From the NCBI GenBank assembly GCA_037178675.1, contig JAYMGJ010000089.1:113520-177519 (forward strand): DNA of 64,000 nucleotides. Reading direction: 5' to 3'. The notes under the pieces are model-generated. The model did not search any database and was not told the DNA's origin. It saw only the letters and a program-made list of their open reading frames with translations. This DNA comes from Scleroderma bovista (lineage: Eukaryota > Basidiomycota > Agaricomycetes > Boletales > Sclerodermataceae). Within the stretch, counting starts at the first letter, position 1, and each line of letters begins with the position of its first letter. Position numbers and translations under genes: made by a program. Shown piece after piece: positions 1-10,261 of the stretch.

Positions 1-1328
1 GACGTATTTGGAAGGACGCATTTGCCGCTTCCTATAGAGGATAGTTGTTTGACTGCTTCCTCCCAGCTGTCCTTGTCCCACCGTCGCACATTTTCAGGTA
101 GGCATGAAGCGCGTTCGTGCACGAGTTCCTGCACACGGTCCTCTTCTCCATCAGCGAGTACAGTCACCCAACCTCGCCTTAACGACGACCGCGCACGGCC
201 GAAGATCTCGAGTCGGCGAGTTCCAAGGCAAAAGTTCTCAATGAGAGTGTACATCTCTGGGGGTTTGCGAGTGGGATCCTCGGGGTCACCTTCCCATATG
301 ATGACGTCCGTGTCTAACGGATGTGAGCACGCGCAAAATGTGATGACATGAAACTTGGGTCGCACCAACGTTGCAGTGTACAAACCAGCTGTCTGTTGAC
401 CGTCGAACGGTGCCCTTGATGCCCATCAAGCAATGCTGTTTGGTCCGAGTGAGCAGGGACGTGGTGGGAGGGTCTGTCTACCGGATTAAATAGACCTTGA
501 TGCCAGCCTGCAATAATCGTCTCAGGGGTACTCACGCCAGGTCCGCGATTGGAGTTCTTGTTCGTCTTTACCCAGACGACGTCTTCGCACCTCCTATAAT
601 TCCACTTGGCGAGGACTTCCCGACCGCGCTCCAAACCCTCGCCTGCGCCGCTTCCAACCCACATGAAGACGAACGATGGATCTGCTGCGAGAGAGGGTAT
701 TGGGAGTTCCTGTAGCTCATCCCAGCCAAACGAAGAGCTGAATGGGGGATCGAGAAGAATGACATCGAATTTGTGAGGATGCAGTGAGGAGAGTTGCTGA
801 AATGGAAGATATGAAGATGGTACAGCATGGTTGTCGACAGACTCCTTCTTGAGATTCAATAACCGCTGTTGTTTAGGGTATCTGAGTGTACGCTGCGTGG
901 TAAGGATAGGAGCTTGCGACTGGTGCATATACATACTCTTCGAAGCGCCGTTCTGGTTCTGCACCAAGCACCCAATTCTGGGGCCACTCTCCACCATCGA
1001 CGTACCTCTGCGAGTAGTCGTTCCGTATAGTTTCTTCCTCCGGGACGTAGTTGGTGTAGCGCGCCAGTCTTGCGCGCTTAGCGGGTGGAAGGTCGGGTCG
1101 CTGAGGTCTGGGTTGCTGTATGTCCAGCAAAGGCGATGACGGTGGCGAGGGCAAAGGGGATGGAGCGGACGATGGGACCAGAGGCAGGTTCAAGAGATCG
1201 CTGGGCGGTGAGTGCATCGAGCGCAGTTGACGTCGATGGCTCCGTTGGGTGTGTCTTACCCTGGTTATCAGATTTGCATGTTCTGACAGTATATTCTGAG
1301 CTGAGCTGAGGGTCTCGGCGGTGGTCAT
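1..1328 (-). CDS. METTL14: METTL14-like m6A methyltransferase subunit (3' end cut by window edge)
   Basis: MT-A70 family protein of the METTL14/Kar4 branch, the non-catalytic partner of the METTL3/Ime4 N6-adenosine RNA methyltransferase. From the N-terminus one can read a disordered Pro-rich stretch, then [17 protein letters not shown] and RFEE (METTL14 has NDYCQHFVDTG..PQN and RFEEYP), [69 protein letters not shown] and RRGWVTV. Exons join in frame across GT-AG introns, for example GPG/TDPP and HCNV/DTDVII. The position occupied by EPPL in animal METTL14 reads DPPF, closer to the DPPW of METTL3. The start is the ATG at 1328, 71 bp from the divergent NOC2 start. The C-terminus runs off the left edge. 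Family assignment is secure; whether it is catalytically active is unknown. Confidence 0.88.
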
Positions 1329-1399
1329 GGCTTGGTGTCGATGTTGACGACGAGGAGACTTGGAATGAGCGTGTTTCCTTTTCGAGATTTACACTCATC
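1329..1399. promoter_or_regulatory. Short bidirectional promoter between METTL14-like gene and NOC2
   Basis: Only 71 bp separate the two divergent start codons, so both transcripts must start in or very near this interval, or each transcript's 5' end overlaps the other gene. I see no clear TATA box. The pairing of an RNA-modification gene with a ribosome-biogenesis gene suggests shared growth control, which is inference. Confidence 0.5.
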
Positions 1400-4097
1400 A
1401 TGGGTAAGGCAACGAAAAAGTCGACGCGGAAGTTCGCAGCCAGTGGACAACTAAAGAAGACTATCGAGAACAGACGAAAGCACCAGCAAGTCAAGAAAAA
1501 GATACAGGGCAGACGCGGTGCAAATGGTAAACATAAGGGCAACCACAAGGAAGCAGTAGACAGCGATGCTGACAGTGAAGATGAGCAACCCGAAAAGTCT
1601 AGCAACAAGGCAGGTTCAAAGTACGTGCGTATCTCCCGACCGGTGTGCTACGATGACCATTGTCCTCCAGAGTAAAGGGCATGTCGGTCGATGATTTCCT
1701 CGGGGCCAAATTCATGGACGATTCAGACGACGAGGTATGCGCATTTTTCTATCGGGGAATGTACCGCTCAACAGCCATTCGTAGGGAACAGACGTGGAAC
1801 ATGCTGATTCTGATGAAGAGGATGGCGAGGACGAAGAAAGCATAGTTGATGGCCAGTCTTTTGCCTCTATCGACGATTTGGAAGGCGAGTGCACACTATC
1901 TTGTTTTGCAGCAAAGTATTGACACTTGACGCAGACGAAGGAACCGCGCACGCACTGGAGCTTTCCAAGCTTGCCGAAAAGGATCCAGAATTCTACAAAT
2001 ACCTCCAAGAACATGATCGCGAATTGTTGGAGTTCGATCTGAACGGACTTGATGAGGACGAGGAAGACGAAGACCAAAACGATGAACAAGACGAAGATGT
2101 GGAAATGGACGGAGAGAAGTTGCCAGTTCTTACAAACGACATCCTGCGGGGATGGCAAAAGGCTCTACTTGAGGTGGGTGTGATATTCGAGGCAAGTGAC
2201 TTCGGATGACACCTGAACAAGCATCGGTCCCTACGCGCACTGCGAAAACTCCTCATCGCGTTCCGATCGGCGGCACATATGAATGAGGAAGGTCAAGTCC
2301 TTGCATGGAGTATCGACAATTCGACAAGTACAGCACCCTTTGATTTTTTGCGTCGTTCATGCTGACCTCCGTCACAGTGTATAGGAAACTGGTCTCCACG
2401 ACTCTTCGATTTACCCCAATAGTATTAGAGCACCACATTCCATACAAAACCCTTCCAAACGGAAAGTTGTACGTGATTCGAGTGCCCTTGATAGACAATA
2501 TCCGCTAAGGGTTATTTTCTTTCCATAGCAAGCCCCCTACGCAATCTCAGAAACAAAGAACTACGCAGAAGCTCATCCTGTCGTACTTCAATAACGTTAT
2601 TCATCTCATTCCCCAGCTCACTGACAACGAGATGATACAACTCTCTCTAACAGAGAGCGCCAAGGTATTGCCGTACATTATTACGAGTAGGAAGGCAGTC
2701 AAGTCATACCTGAAAGTGAGTGTCTGTACTCCTTCCTATCCTTTTGACTAAATGGTGACGCCCATTTAGAAATGCCTGGAACTCTGGTCCACCGCTGAAG
2801 ATGGCGTACGAATATCCGCCTTCTTGGCCATCAGAAAGCTGGCATCGTCGAATGACGGTGCGATTCTGGACGCCGTGCTCAAGGTTGGTCTGCATTTGTG
2901 TCTTCTAGCCTTGATTTACTAAACCTATGTAAACATAGAATACATATCTCGAACTCGTACGATCATCAAAATCTACCAATGTGCACAAGCTACCATCCGT
3001 AAATCTGATGAAAAATTCCGCTTCAGAACTGTTCTGCCTGGATCATGCAACAGCATACCAACATGCATTTGGGTATATACGACAGCTCGCAATACATCTT
3101 CGGAACAGCCTGAAGACAAAAACAAAGGTAACTTCTTCACTTCACTCGAATTGCTCATGATGAACGTTTTGAACTTGATTGCAGGAAGCACATAAACTGG
3201 TCTACAACTGGCAATATGCCCATAGCATAGATTTCTGGTCGCTCGTATTGGCTCGAGCATGCAGTTTAGAGACGCAAATCCAGCGAGGCAAGGAAAGTGA
3301 ACTAAAGCCTCTTATCTACCCCCTGGTACAAGTAAGCTTGGGCACTGTCAAGTACGTTGAAAAACCTCCTTTCTTCAGTTGCGCATTGACCATGTCGTCC
3401 AGACTAATATCGAATACACGTTCGTATCCGTTCCATTTCCATATCATTCGGTCGATGCTGCATTTGTCACGACACACAAAAACCTTCATCCCGCTATCGC
3501 CATATATTGTCCCAATTATCACATCTTCGTTGGCGTTCAAGAAACCGAAACAATCAACGCTTCGACCCTTGGACTTCGAGACCAACATCCGTACACCCGC
3601 GCAATACCTTAAAACCCGGATCTATATCGAGGGCCTCGTTGATGAAGGCGTTTTCATTCTTGCAGAATGGCTATCAAGTACGCCTGTCCAAGGAAGTATT
3701 GCTTTTCCAGAGATCATCGTCCCTATTGTCGTCACCCTGCGCAAAGCCCTCAAAAGCGCGAAATCTGTGTCCAAAAATAGTCTAGGTAAGGAGATTGGGA
3801 TAGTAAAGGGGTTAGTCGAACGTGCGGAAGAGAGCGCCAAATGGATGGAACAGCAACGAAAAGGTGTCGGGTTTGCACCAGGCCAGATGTCTGAGGTGGA
3901 GAGGTGGGAATCAGGGCTGAAAGTTGATGATTCGCCCCTGGCCAAGTATGTCAGAGTCCAACAAAAAGTGAGAGCAAAGCGAAGAAGTCTGCTTGATAAG
4001 GTGCGGTGTTCCCTAAATCCTGATTTACATGAATTGGGCTGATATTGGTTGCGTGGGATAGGCGGTCAGAGGGGAGAATGAAATCTTAGAGGATTAA
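1400..4097 (+). CDS. NOC2: Nucleolar complex protein 2 (60S pre-ribosome assembly)
   Basis: Noc2 pairs with Noc1/Mak21 and Noc3 to mature and export 60S pre-ribosomes from the nucleolus. The N-terminus ([12 protein letters not shown]) is very basic, followed by an acidic Asp/Glu stretch, [21 protein letters not shown], the [19 protein letters not shown] motif and an extended acidic run. The Noc2 core follows: [75 protein letters not shown] and [19 protein letters not shown]. At least eight short introns are needed. The last, 4001-4061, joins RRSLLDK to [11 protein letters not shown] and moves the stop from 4042 to 4097. Start is the first ATG after the divergent promoter. Identification is confident; exact junctions in the 2160-2540 stretch are approximate. 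Confidence 0.9.
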
Positions 4098-4379
4098 TTA
4101 CTTGTTCAGGGTACTATACCATCGGCCCTTCCACTGTCAATTCATTTGTCGGAGGGAGGGGTTCGTCCACTTCACTTATATGTGAAACTACATGTAAGGA
4201 ATTAACTTGATTTAGCTACGCAACTACGACATATTTTCGAACTACGAAGCACTCGAGGGGCCCGGGCGTTGGCGAGGACGCCTACCGCGGACCTCGGGGT
4301 AAGTTATGGTCGGTACCGGGTAACTGGTATCGATCGTCCTGCGACCGGCAAGACCCACAAAGGGCACGGCGGACGTATG
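4098..4379. other. Intergenic, 3' flank of NOC2 and decayed sequence
   Basis: No gene is supported here. The stretch holds the NOC2 3' flank and a GC-rich tract near 4255-4300. That tract lies just beyond the point where the FAD-oxidase similarity of the neighbouring pseudogene stops. Confidence 0.4.
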
Positions 4380-5105
4380 TCTTCCCGGCGCCAAGTGTTA
4401 CAGCTGTGAACACTACCGGGTGAATTTCCATGAGGACGTCAGTAGCAATATAAAACGCTACCTTGATACGTTTGCATCTGAAGGTGCTCCCTGTGGAACG
4501 AACTTGGCATCATACATGATATTTTTCATGTGGTACGTCCAGACCACAAACGCTCCTCTGGCTGCGTTGCGTCCCAGGAGGTCGTGCCTAAATCACTTAT
4601 CGAGATTACTGTGGTCAGGTACACTTGTAATTTCCATTCACCCCGTATTCTTGACGACTAATTTTAGATTGTATTGAATGGCAAATTTGACAGCAGCTTG
4701 GATGTAGGGGCATCCACACCAATTAAGAGTACACTTCCCTGCTCACAAGGGACCCCGAGAGATGTATTGAGATAACAAGCACTCACGGCGCCGTTTTTGA
4801 ATTCGAAGGTTTCGAAATTGGGGCCTTCCATCGAACCACGTATTGAAGGACGCCAATAACCATTCTTCCAGTTTTGAGTGACTTCTGAACAATTTCCAGA
4901 TAGGTTCGCAACCAGGATAACAAGCAGAAGCAGTAGGAGAAGGATAAATGAGAGGTTCAGAAACTCGGGCTTCAGGGCAAACGTTGCAGCGTCCGGCCAG
5001 CAGGGATCACCGTATGTACAGAGGCACCCAGAGGCACCCAGAGGCCCCAGCGAACCCCCCTCCCCCCAAGGCAAAGACAGACAGGACAGTGAAGCTGTTT
5101 AACAT
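4380..5105 (-). pseudogene. Frameshifted, truncated secreted FAD-linked oxidoreductase (VAO/BBE-like)
   Basis: N-terminal third of a secreted VAO-type FAD oxidase of the kind abundant in Agaricomycetes. From the ATG at 5105 one reads a signal-like MLNSFTVLSVFAL, then CLCTYGDPCWPDAATFA, SEPLIYPSPTASACYPG, SGNCSEVTQNWKNGYWRPS, GPNFETFEFKNG, AVSACYLNTSLGVPCEQGS, IGVDA, YIQAAVKFAIQYNLKLVVK and, across a perfect GT-AG intron, NTG/HDLLGRNAARGAFVVWTY. These pieces lie in different frames. A 10-bp tandem duplication (gaggcaccca at 5021-5030 and 5031-5040) breaks the signal region. A compensating frameshift pair lies between about 4900 and 4975. Roughly 13 bp are missing at about 4705. Similarity ends after ALTLGAG-like AVTLGAG near 4390, so most of the FAD and substrate domains are gone. 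The intron that fits perfectly suggests recent decay. Confidence 0.8.
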
Positions 5106-5900
5106 CACGAGTGACAGGATTCAGGTAGTCTCGCCGAGGCAGACCCAACGAGAAGGGAAGATAGCTGAACCGTTCCTTCAAAAGCCTTGGTGGGATTCAG
5201 TGTCATTCTTGGGGGCGTGTTATATATGTGGATTCCAGTGGATTCCCAGCCTGCCAGGTAGGCTAGCAGCCAAGCAAGTACGCTCAAAACAAATTTGGTT
5301 TAGCAATATTGTCGTAAATCTCGTCTAGGCAGAGTGCTTGAACTTACACTCAATGTTATAAGTCAAGGACGGCATACTATAAGTCATCTGAACGTGCAAC
5401 AAGCGGGCCGGGACAGTCTCTTGTACTTGACAGAGCCCTTTCATTGGCCCCCGAACGTCTAAGGGAGCGGAATTGAAGGTGTCTTACAGCGTGTCCTTCC
5501 AAAACGGGGAGTGGCCCACTTACCTGCTCATTCCTTCTGTAGTTTTGCAGTTGTACAATATTCAGATGCGAGACTGTCGAATAGATAGTGTCTCCGAGGT
5601 ACATATTTCGGTGGGCCTGACGCCAGAGACTGCAGTCCAGGTGCTTTCGAAGGTGGAAATCTTGTCCGTGTCCCAGTGTCTTTCCATAATTATGGTGTGG
5701 AGGGTGTCCAAGGCCGCCCAAATGATGTTGATGAAGATACCCACCTTATGTAGTGTTGTATGGTTGTACTGAGATGTTTTGCTGCCCTGCCCAGCGACAG
5801 TTGGACCTGAACGACGCACTGCCACAGTCAAGCGTTGACGAGGGACGACGAGAGGCTTGAGGTGTTCTCATCAACGTTCACGTTCATCACCGAGCCAGCC
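5106..5900. other. Intergenic; possible decayed membrane-protein fragment on minus strand
   Basis: No intact gene. On the minus strand near 5770-5600 a frame reads KVGIFINIIWAALDTLHTII followed by ESTWTAVSGV. This resembles the W-x-LDTLH segment of basidiomycete seven-helix DUF6534 proteins, but the flanking frames are broken. I regard it as a weak relic at best. The final 60 bp should contain the 5' UTR of the Hsp70-like gene. Confidence 0.25.
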
Positions 5901-8900
5901 ATGGGATGCTGTGGAGAACCCGCCGTTGAGAAACCGAATGACCAGTACAACAACAGGGTGCATCCCTACGCACCCGGCGTGGTCAACCAACAACCTGGGC
6001 CTCACCCCGGCGCTCAGGTCTACGAAAAACCACCTCTACTCACTCCAACAGGACCTGTACCGCCAGCACCGATTCATTCCCCACCGTTGAACCCAAATGT
6101 GGCCGGCCAGGCTCCATGGAGTCCACTTCATCCTACTGGCTCACCACCTCCACCACAAGGCAGCATTCACCCTTCGCTGTCCCCCACGATGGGCGGCTCT
6201 ACGATGTCTGGAATGCCACTGGTGCCAAACGCCGTGTACAACCCTCCCAACGGTCAGGCTTCACCCAACTTTGGCGGCTCGACGACGTTCTCCCCGCCTC
6301 TCATGCAGCCCAATCCTGTACACTTGCCTCCACGTCACGCGTCGACGTCGCCTTCTCTCCCCAATGCAGCCATCGGTAATTTTTCGGAGTTCGGAAATGT
6401 TACAGTGAATGAAGGGAAAATGTCCATCTCTATCGACTTTGGTGCGCGCGAGTTCGTATGTAATCTATGGCACGGCCCCCTCACTTTCCGCTACAGGTAC
6501 TACGTTTTCCGGTGTGGTAAGTATCACCAAACAAGAACACATTTCTGCCTATGATTCACTTGCCCTATGTCTGTCAGGCATACGCGTCGTCGCGGATACA
6601 GTCTGGGACTATCCAGCAGATCTTGCGCTGGCCCGGTTCAGTCGAGACGTTCCGCAAAGTTCCGACGTGTTTGCTGTACGATGAACACGGTCAAGTAATG
6701 GCATGGGGGCTCGAGGCCAAGAATGCCAGTCCAATGCCCGGAACTCATCGTTGCGAATGGTGAGCATTCGAATGCACGTCTGCGATGCTGAGTGTGACTC
6801 GTATTTTGTATTGGATGTGATTGCACAGGTTCAAGCTGTTCCTCGAACCACGTGCCTTGCGGGATGAGAGTGCAGTGGACCCTCGTCTGCCTCAATTACC
6901 TGTAAGTCTGGTTTCCCAATTCCAGTGAAAACTTGATACGGAAAGCTGGTGCTCGTTGTTTCTTTTACTCGTCCGTGTTTTATTCGCTCCCTTGGTCTGA
7001 CTCGAGTTTTATGATAGCCAAGAAAAACTGCCATAAACTTGATAGTAGACTTCCTCTCTTGTCTGTGGGAGTATGCCAAAGAAGAGATTACGCGAGAGAT
7101 CGGCGCCGTAGCAGATCTAAGTGCGTCGGTCACTCGCAGTATAGCCGTTGTTCACGTCACTGACCGATCTCTGCAACCTGTATCGCAACTTCCGCTTTAT
7201 CGACGGGTGTCTGCGTGACCCTTGTCCACTTGACCTACCTCAGACACTGCTGACGTGATCCTGACCTGTCCTGCGGCATGGGACGCAAAGGGTTCTGATA
7301 TGATGCGCGCAGCAGCAATCGAGGCAGGGCTTGTTCAGTCTGCACATGCTCGCGACGTTAATTGGCGTGACCGCCTTCGGATCATCACGTACGTCCTCAC
7401 CCTCGTCCTCTTCGGCAACGTCCGCTAACGTCACGATCTTTCTTGGAAAATAGGGAGCCTGAGGCAGCTGCGGTGCACTGCGCACAATTGACGGACCTGC
7501 ATAAGTTGAAGCCAAGTCAGAGCTTTATGATATGCGATGCTGGTGGTGGTACGGTCGTACGTCGGATTCGTCATGCCGTGAACCAACTAATAACACACTT
7601 TCTGCCGACCAAATGAACAAACAATTCTGCCGCACACCCTAACGTGGTACACACGGCATCCGGAACCAATTGTCACCAAAACAGGATCTAGCCATATACA
7701 AAATCATTGGTCAGATGGCAAACCTCGAGATCGCGGAGATGTGCGCGCGGTCGGGGGCCAATTGCGGCTCGCTCTTTCTCGATCTGCGCTTCCGCGAGCT
7801 CGTCCGGACGCTGTTGGCCGATCATCCTGCCCACCTGGACGCGGCGAGTCTGGCGTATTTCATGCATTCGTTCAGTCAGTCAGATAAGTTGGCATTCAGG
7901 GGCGAGATCGATGACGGTGTGTACCTTTTTTTCTTCTGTGGAATTTTTTTTTGGTAAACGCTTTTTCGTTGTGGTCATATGTTCACATTTCGCCTTGGAT
8001 GATTGGGTAGATACCTATTTCTACTTTACCTGTTTCAATGTGGAAGACCCCCATGATCCGACTGTGGGTCTCATTAATGGGGAGTTGGCTATACCCGGAA
8101 ACTTGATCCGCCGGGAGGTATTCGACCCGGTTGTGAACCAGGTGCGTGCAGTGATATGAAGTCCGTACCTTGGCAGGTGACTGAACATGTCCAACAGGTG
8201 CTCGACTTGATTGAGGAACAATCAAAAAGACTGGAGCAACGAATTGATGCACTGCTACTCGTGGGTGGGTTTGCTGGAAGTGAATACTTGTTCAAGAAGG
8301 TGGAGGTACGTCGCCTCGTTGAGACCTTGATAGGACCTAATTGTCCCTTGATCTGGTGGATGTGACATGCAACCGAACTATGTCGCGATACGATATGAAC
8401 GGACATGGGTATGATATCGCAAATAGGATCGATTCTCGAGTAGGATCAAAGTGATCGGACGGCCGTCCGATGCGGACACGGCCACACTACGAGGCGCTGC
8501 TCTTTACGGACTCTCGCGAAAGTTGGTCGTGTCGACAGTGATCGCACCACGGTCATATATCATGAAGGTGAGTGGTTCTGTATGGACATCTAGCATCAAG
8601 CGCTGATTCGTTACCGCGGTAATACGTTGGGTCTCGTGCAATTTCCGGGGAATGCCTTGTGTTTCTTGTGCTTCTTGTGCTTCGGTGGCGTAATTGGTGT
8701 TGTGGCGCCAACAGGTCAAGCTTCCTGCCGAACCAGAAGACTGGATCAAGCGGCCTGCTTACATCAGGGAAAATGGCGCAAGCATCCCAATCTGCGAGAA
8801 TCGGTATGGCATTTCGTTTTGCCCTTGTTTCATAGCTGATGGATGGTTGAACTGGGGATACAGATTGCAATACTTGGTTGTCAAAGGCGCCATTCTAAGA

Positions 8901-9550
8901 AAGGGGTGAGAGAACCTTATGGCATTTGCCGCCTTTCTTCGTTATCGTAAATACTGAGATGCGCATAGGCAGCGTGTGAAGACCAAATTTTGGTACGCAC
9001 TAGGGCCGCTGTTTTGGAGTGCTCGTTGATCTCCACCACTTCCATTCTACCCACAGCAAATTCTCACAGAGCGGCCAAGGTAAGCGAAATGACAAAGTTC
9101 TACGGCGCTAGGAGATTACCGACTCCTGCACAGATTGCAACTTCGTTGCCGTGCTGTATACCTCCGACACTGACAAGATCATGCGATATACAGACGAGGC
9201 AAGTGCCAGCTCGCTACTTTTGGTCATGTGGCCCAGTTTTCGCTAACACCCGCCCTATTCTTGTTCCATTTGATATGCAGGGCGAAACGACGGAATTATG
9301 CAAGTGGACGGTTGATTTGAGCACGTTGCCCTCCTTCCGGCAGAATGCGAATATACCACAACCAAACGGGTTTTACACGGGTGAGTACGCACCACACGGG
9401 GCAGTCTTTGGAATTGAGGGGAGTGATGTGCTGATGTGGTCCATATCAGAGTTTGAACTCGGACTTGAGATGGACAGTGCTGAAGTGCGAGGTGTGCTGT
9501 TTTATGAGGGGCAAGAATGGAGTCGTGTCGTATTTGATTTCCTCAACTGA
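5901..9550 (+). CDS. HSPA12-like Hsp70-family ATPase with MGCC N-terminus
   Basis: Actin/Hsp70-fold ATPase of the divergent HSPA12-like group common in Agaricomycetes. It starts MGCCGEP, then about 170 residues of Pro-rich disorder. The nucleotide-binding core follows: phosphate-1 loop DFG/TTFSGVAYA across the 6442-6496 intron, DVILTCPAAWD, EPEAAAVHC, phosphate-2 loop ICDAGGGT, and adenosine motif LLVGGFAGSEYLFKKV with GAALYGL. The C-terminal part (ICENRLQYLVVKGAIL, then CKWTVDLSTLP) follows HSPA12 rather than canonical DnaK, and no substrate-binding lid or EEVD tail is visible. The Gly2 and adjacent Cys3-Cys4 suggest N-myristoylation plus palmitoylation, which is inference. About ten introns are needed; junctions near 6900-7260 and 8280-8450 are approximate. 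The client is unknown. Confidence 0.83.
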
Positions 9551-9719
9551 ATGAGATATGGGTAGGGATATGATCTCACTTTGGACTAATAGGATTGGAT
9601 TGGTATTATTGGCAGAAGCAATACCAGTGGGGAACGTGACCACAATGGTGACTGATTAACCGGGACCGCAGCGTGCAAACTACTTCAACAAGCAGCCGCA
9701 ATCGGTGATGTCCGATTGT

Positions 9720-9975
9720 TATGTAAGCCGACGTTACTAACGATGACATACCGAGGACATCCAGTTGGTTTGCTTTTGTCCTTCTTTCCAATTGTCTGAT
9801 TACAGTGGGAATTCGTACAAAATCCCCACATAATTAGCGATGATGGCGCGACGGTGCCAATTGCGTTGGAACTGATCAGATATCCAACGGGCTGGCGCCG
9901 CACAACCTTACAGTACGGACAGTTCCACGCAGACGCATATGGATGAGGGACCTGGTGCCTTGGGGTAGAGTCCAT
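9720..9975 (-). CDS. Possible small Cys-rich protein (hypothetical, partial model)
   Basis: From the ATG at 9975 the frame reads MDSTPRHQVPHPYASAWNCPYC, continuing (perhaps across a small intron near 9895) into FCTNSHCNQTIGKKDKSKP and TGCPR before a GTATGT donor-like site. Cys pairs with CxxC and CxxxxC spacing and a Trp before the first pair suggest a small zinc-ribbon-like protein. I do not recognise the family. The 3' end is not resolved. It lies between the Hsp70-like gene and ALO in otherwise empty DNA. It could also be a chance frame. Confidence 0.25.
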
Positions 9976-10261
9976 TTTGCGGGTGCAAGGGTCAGATTTC
10001 GTGTGCAGGCTCGGATCCCTCCATCCGGGCTGCATCCGATCCCTTCTGCTCAAGTATATCACTACAGCCATCTATTTTAACCATACTTTCTTTTCTGACC
10101 TCTTGACAGTTGACCGGCCGGTCTTATCCGACATTTGTCGGCGATATCCGAACCATGAACAGAATTTGGACTTGGGTCGATCAGCCTGCCCGGTGTCATC
10201 GCCGAAAATTTATAAGGCCTCTGTGCAGTGGCCATGGCTGGTCCCCATCTCCGTCCCTCCA
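9976..10261. other. Intergenic, 5' flank of lactone oxidase gene
   Basis: No further gene recognised. Upstream of 10262 the reading frame of the lactone oxidase stays open, but the protein-like sequence begins only at MPSPSEMSQLDAI. This stretch is therefore taken as promoter and leader. Confidence 0.4.

Noticed and set aside
4664..5074. Apparent single-pass membrane protein with a Leu-rich helix
   Set aside because: The Leu run is an out-of-frame reading of SEPLIYPSPTASACYPG in the decayed FAD oxidase.
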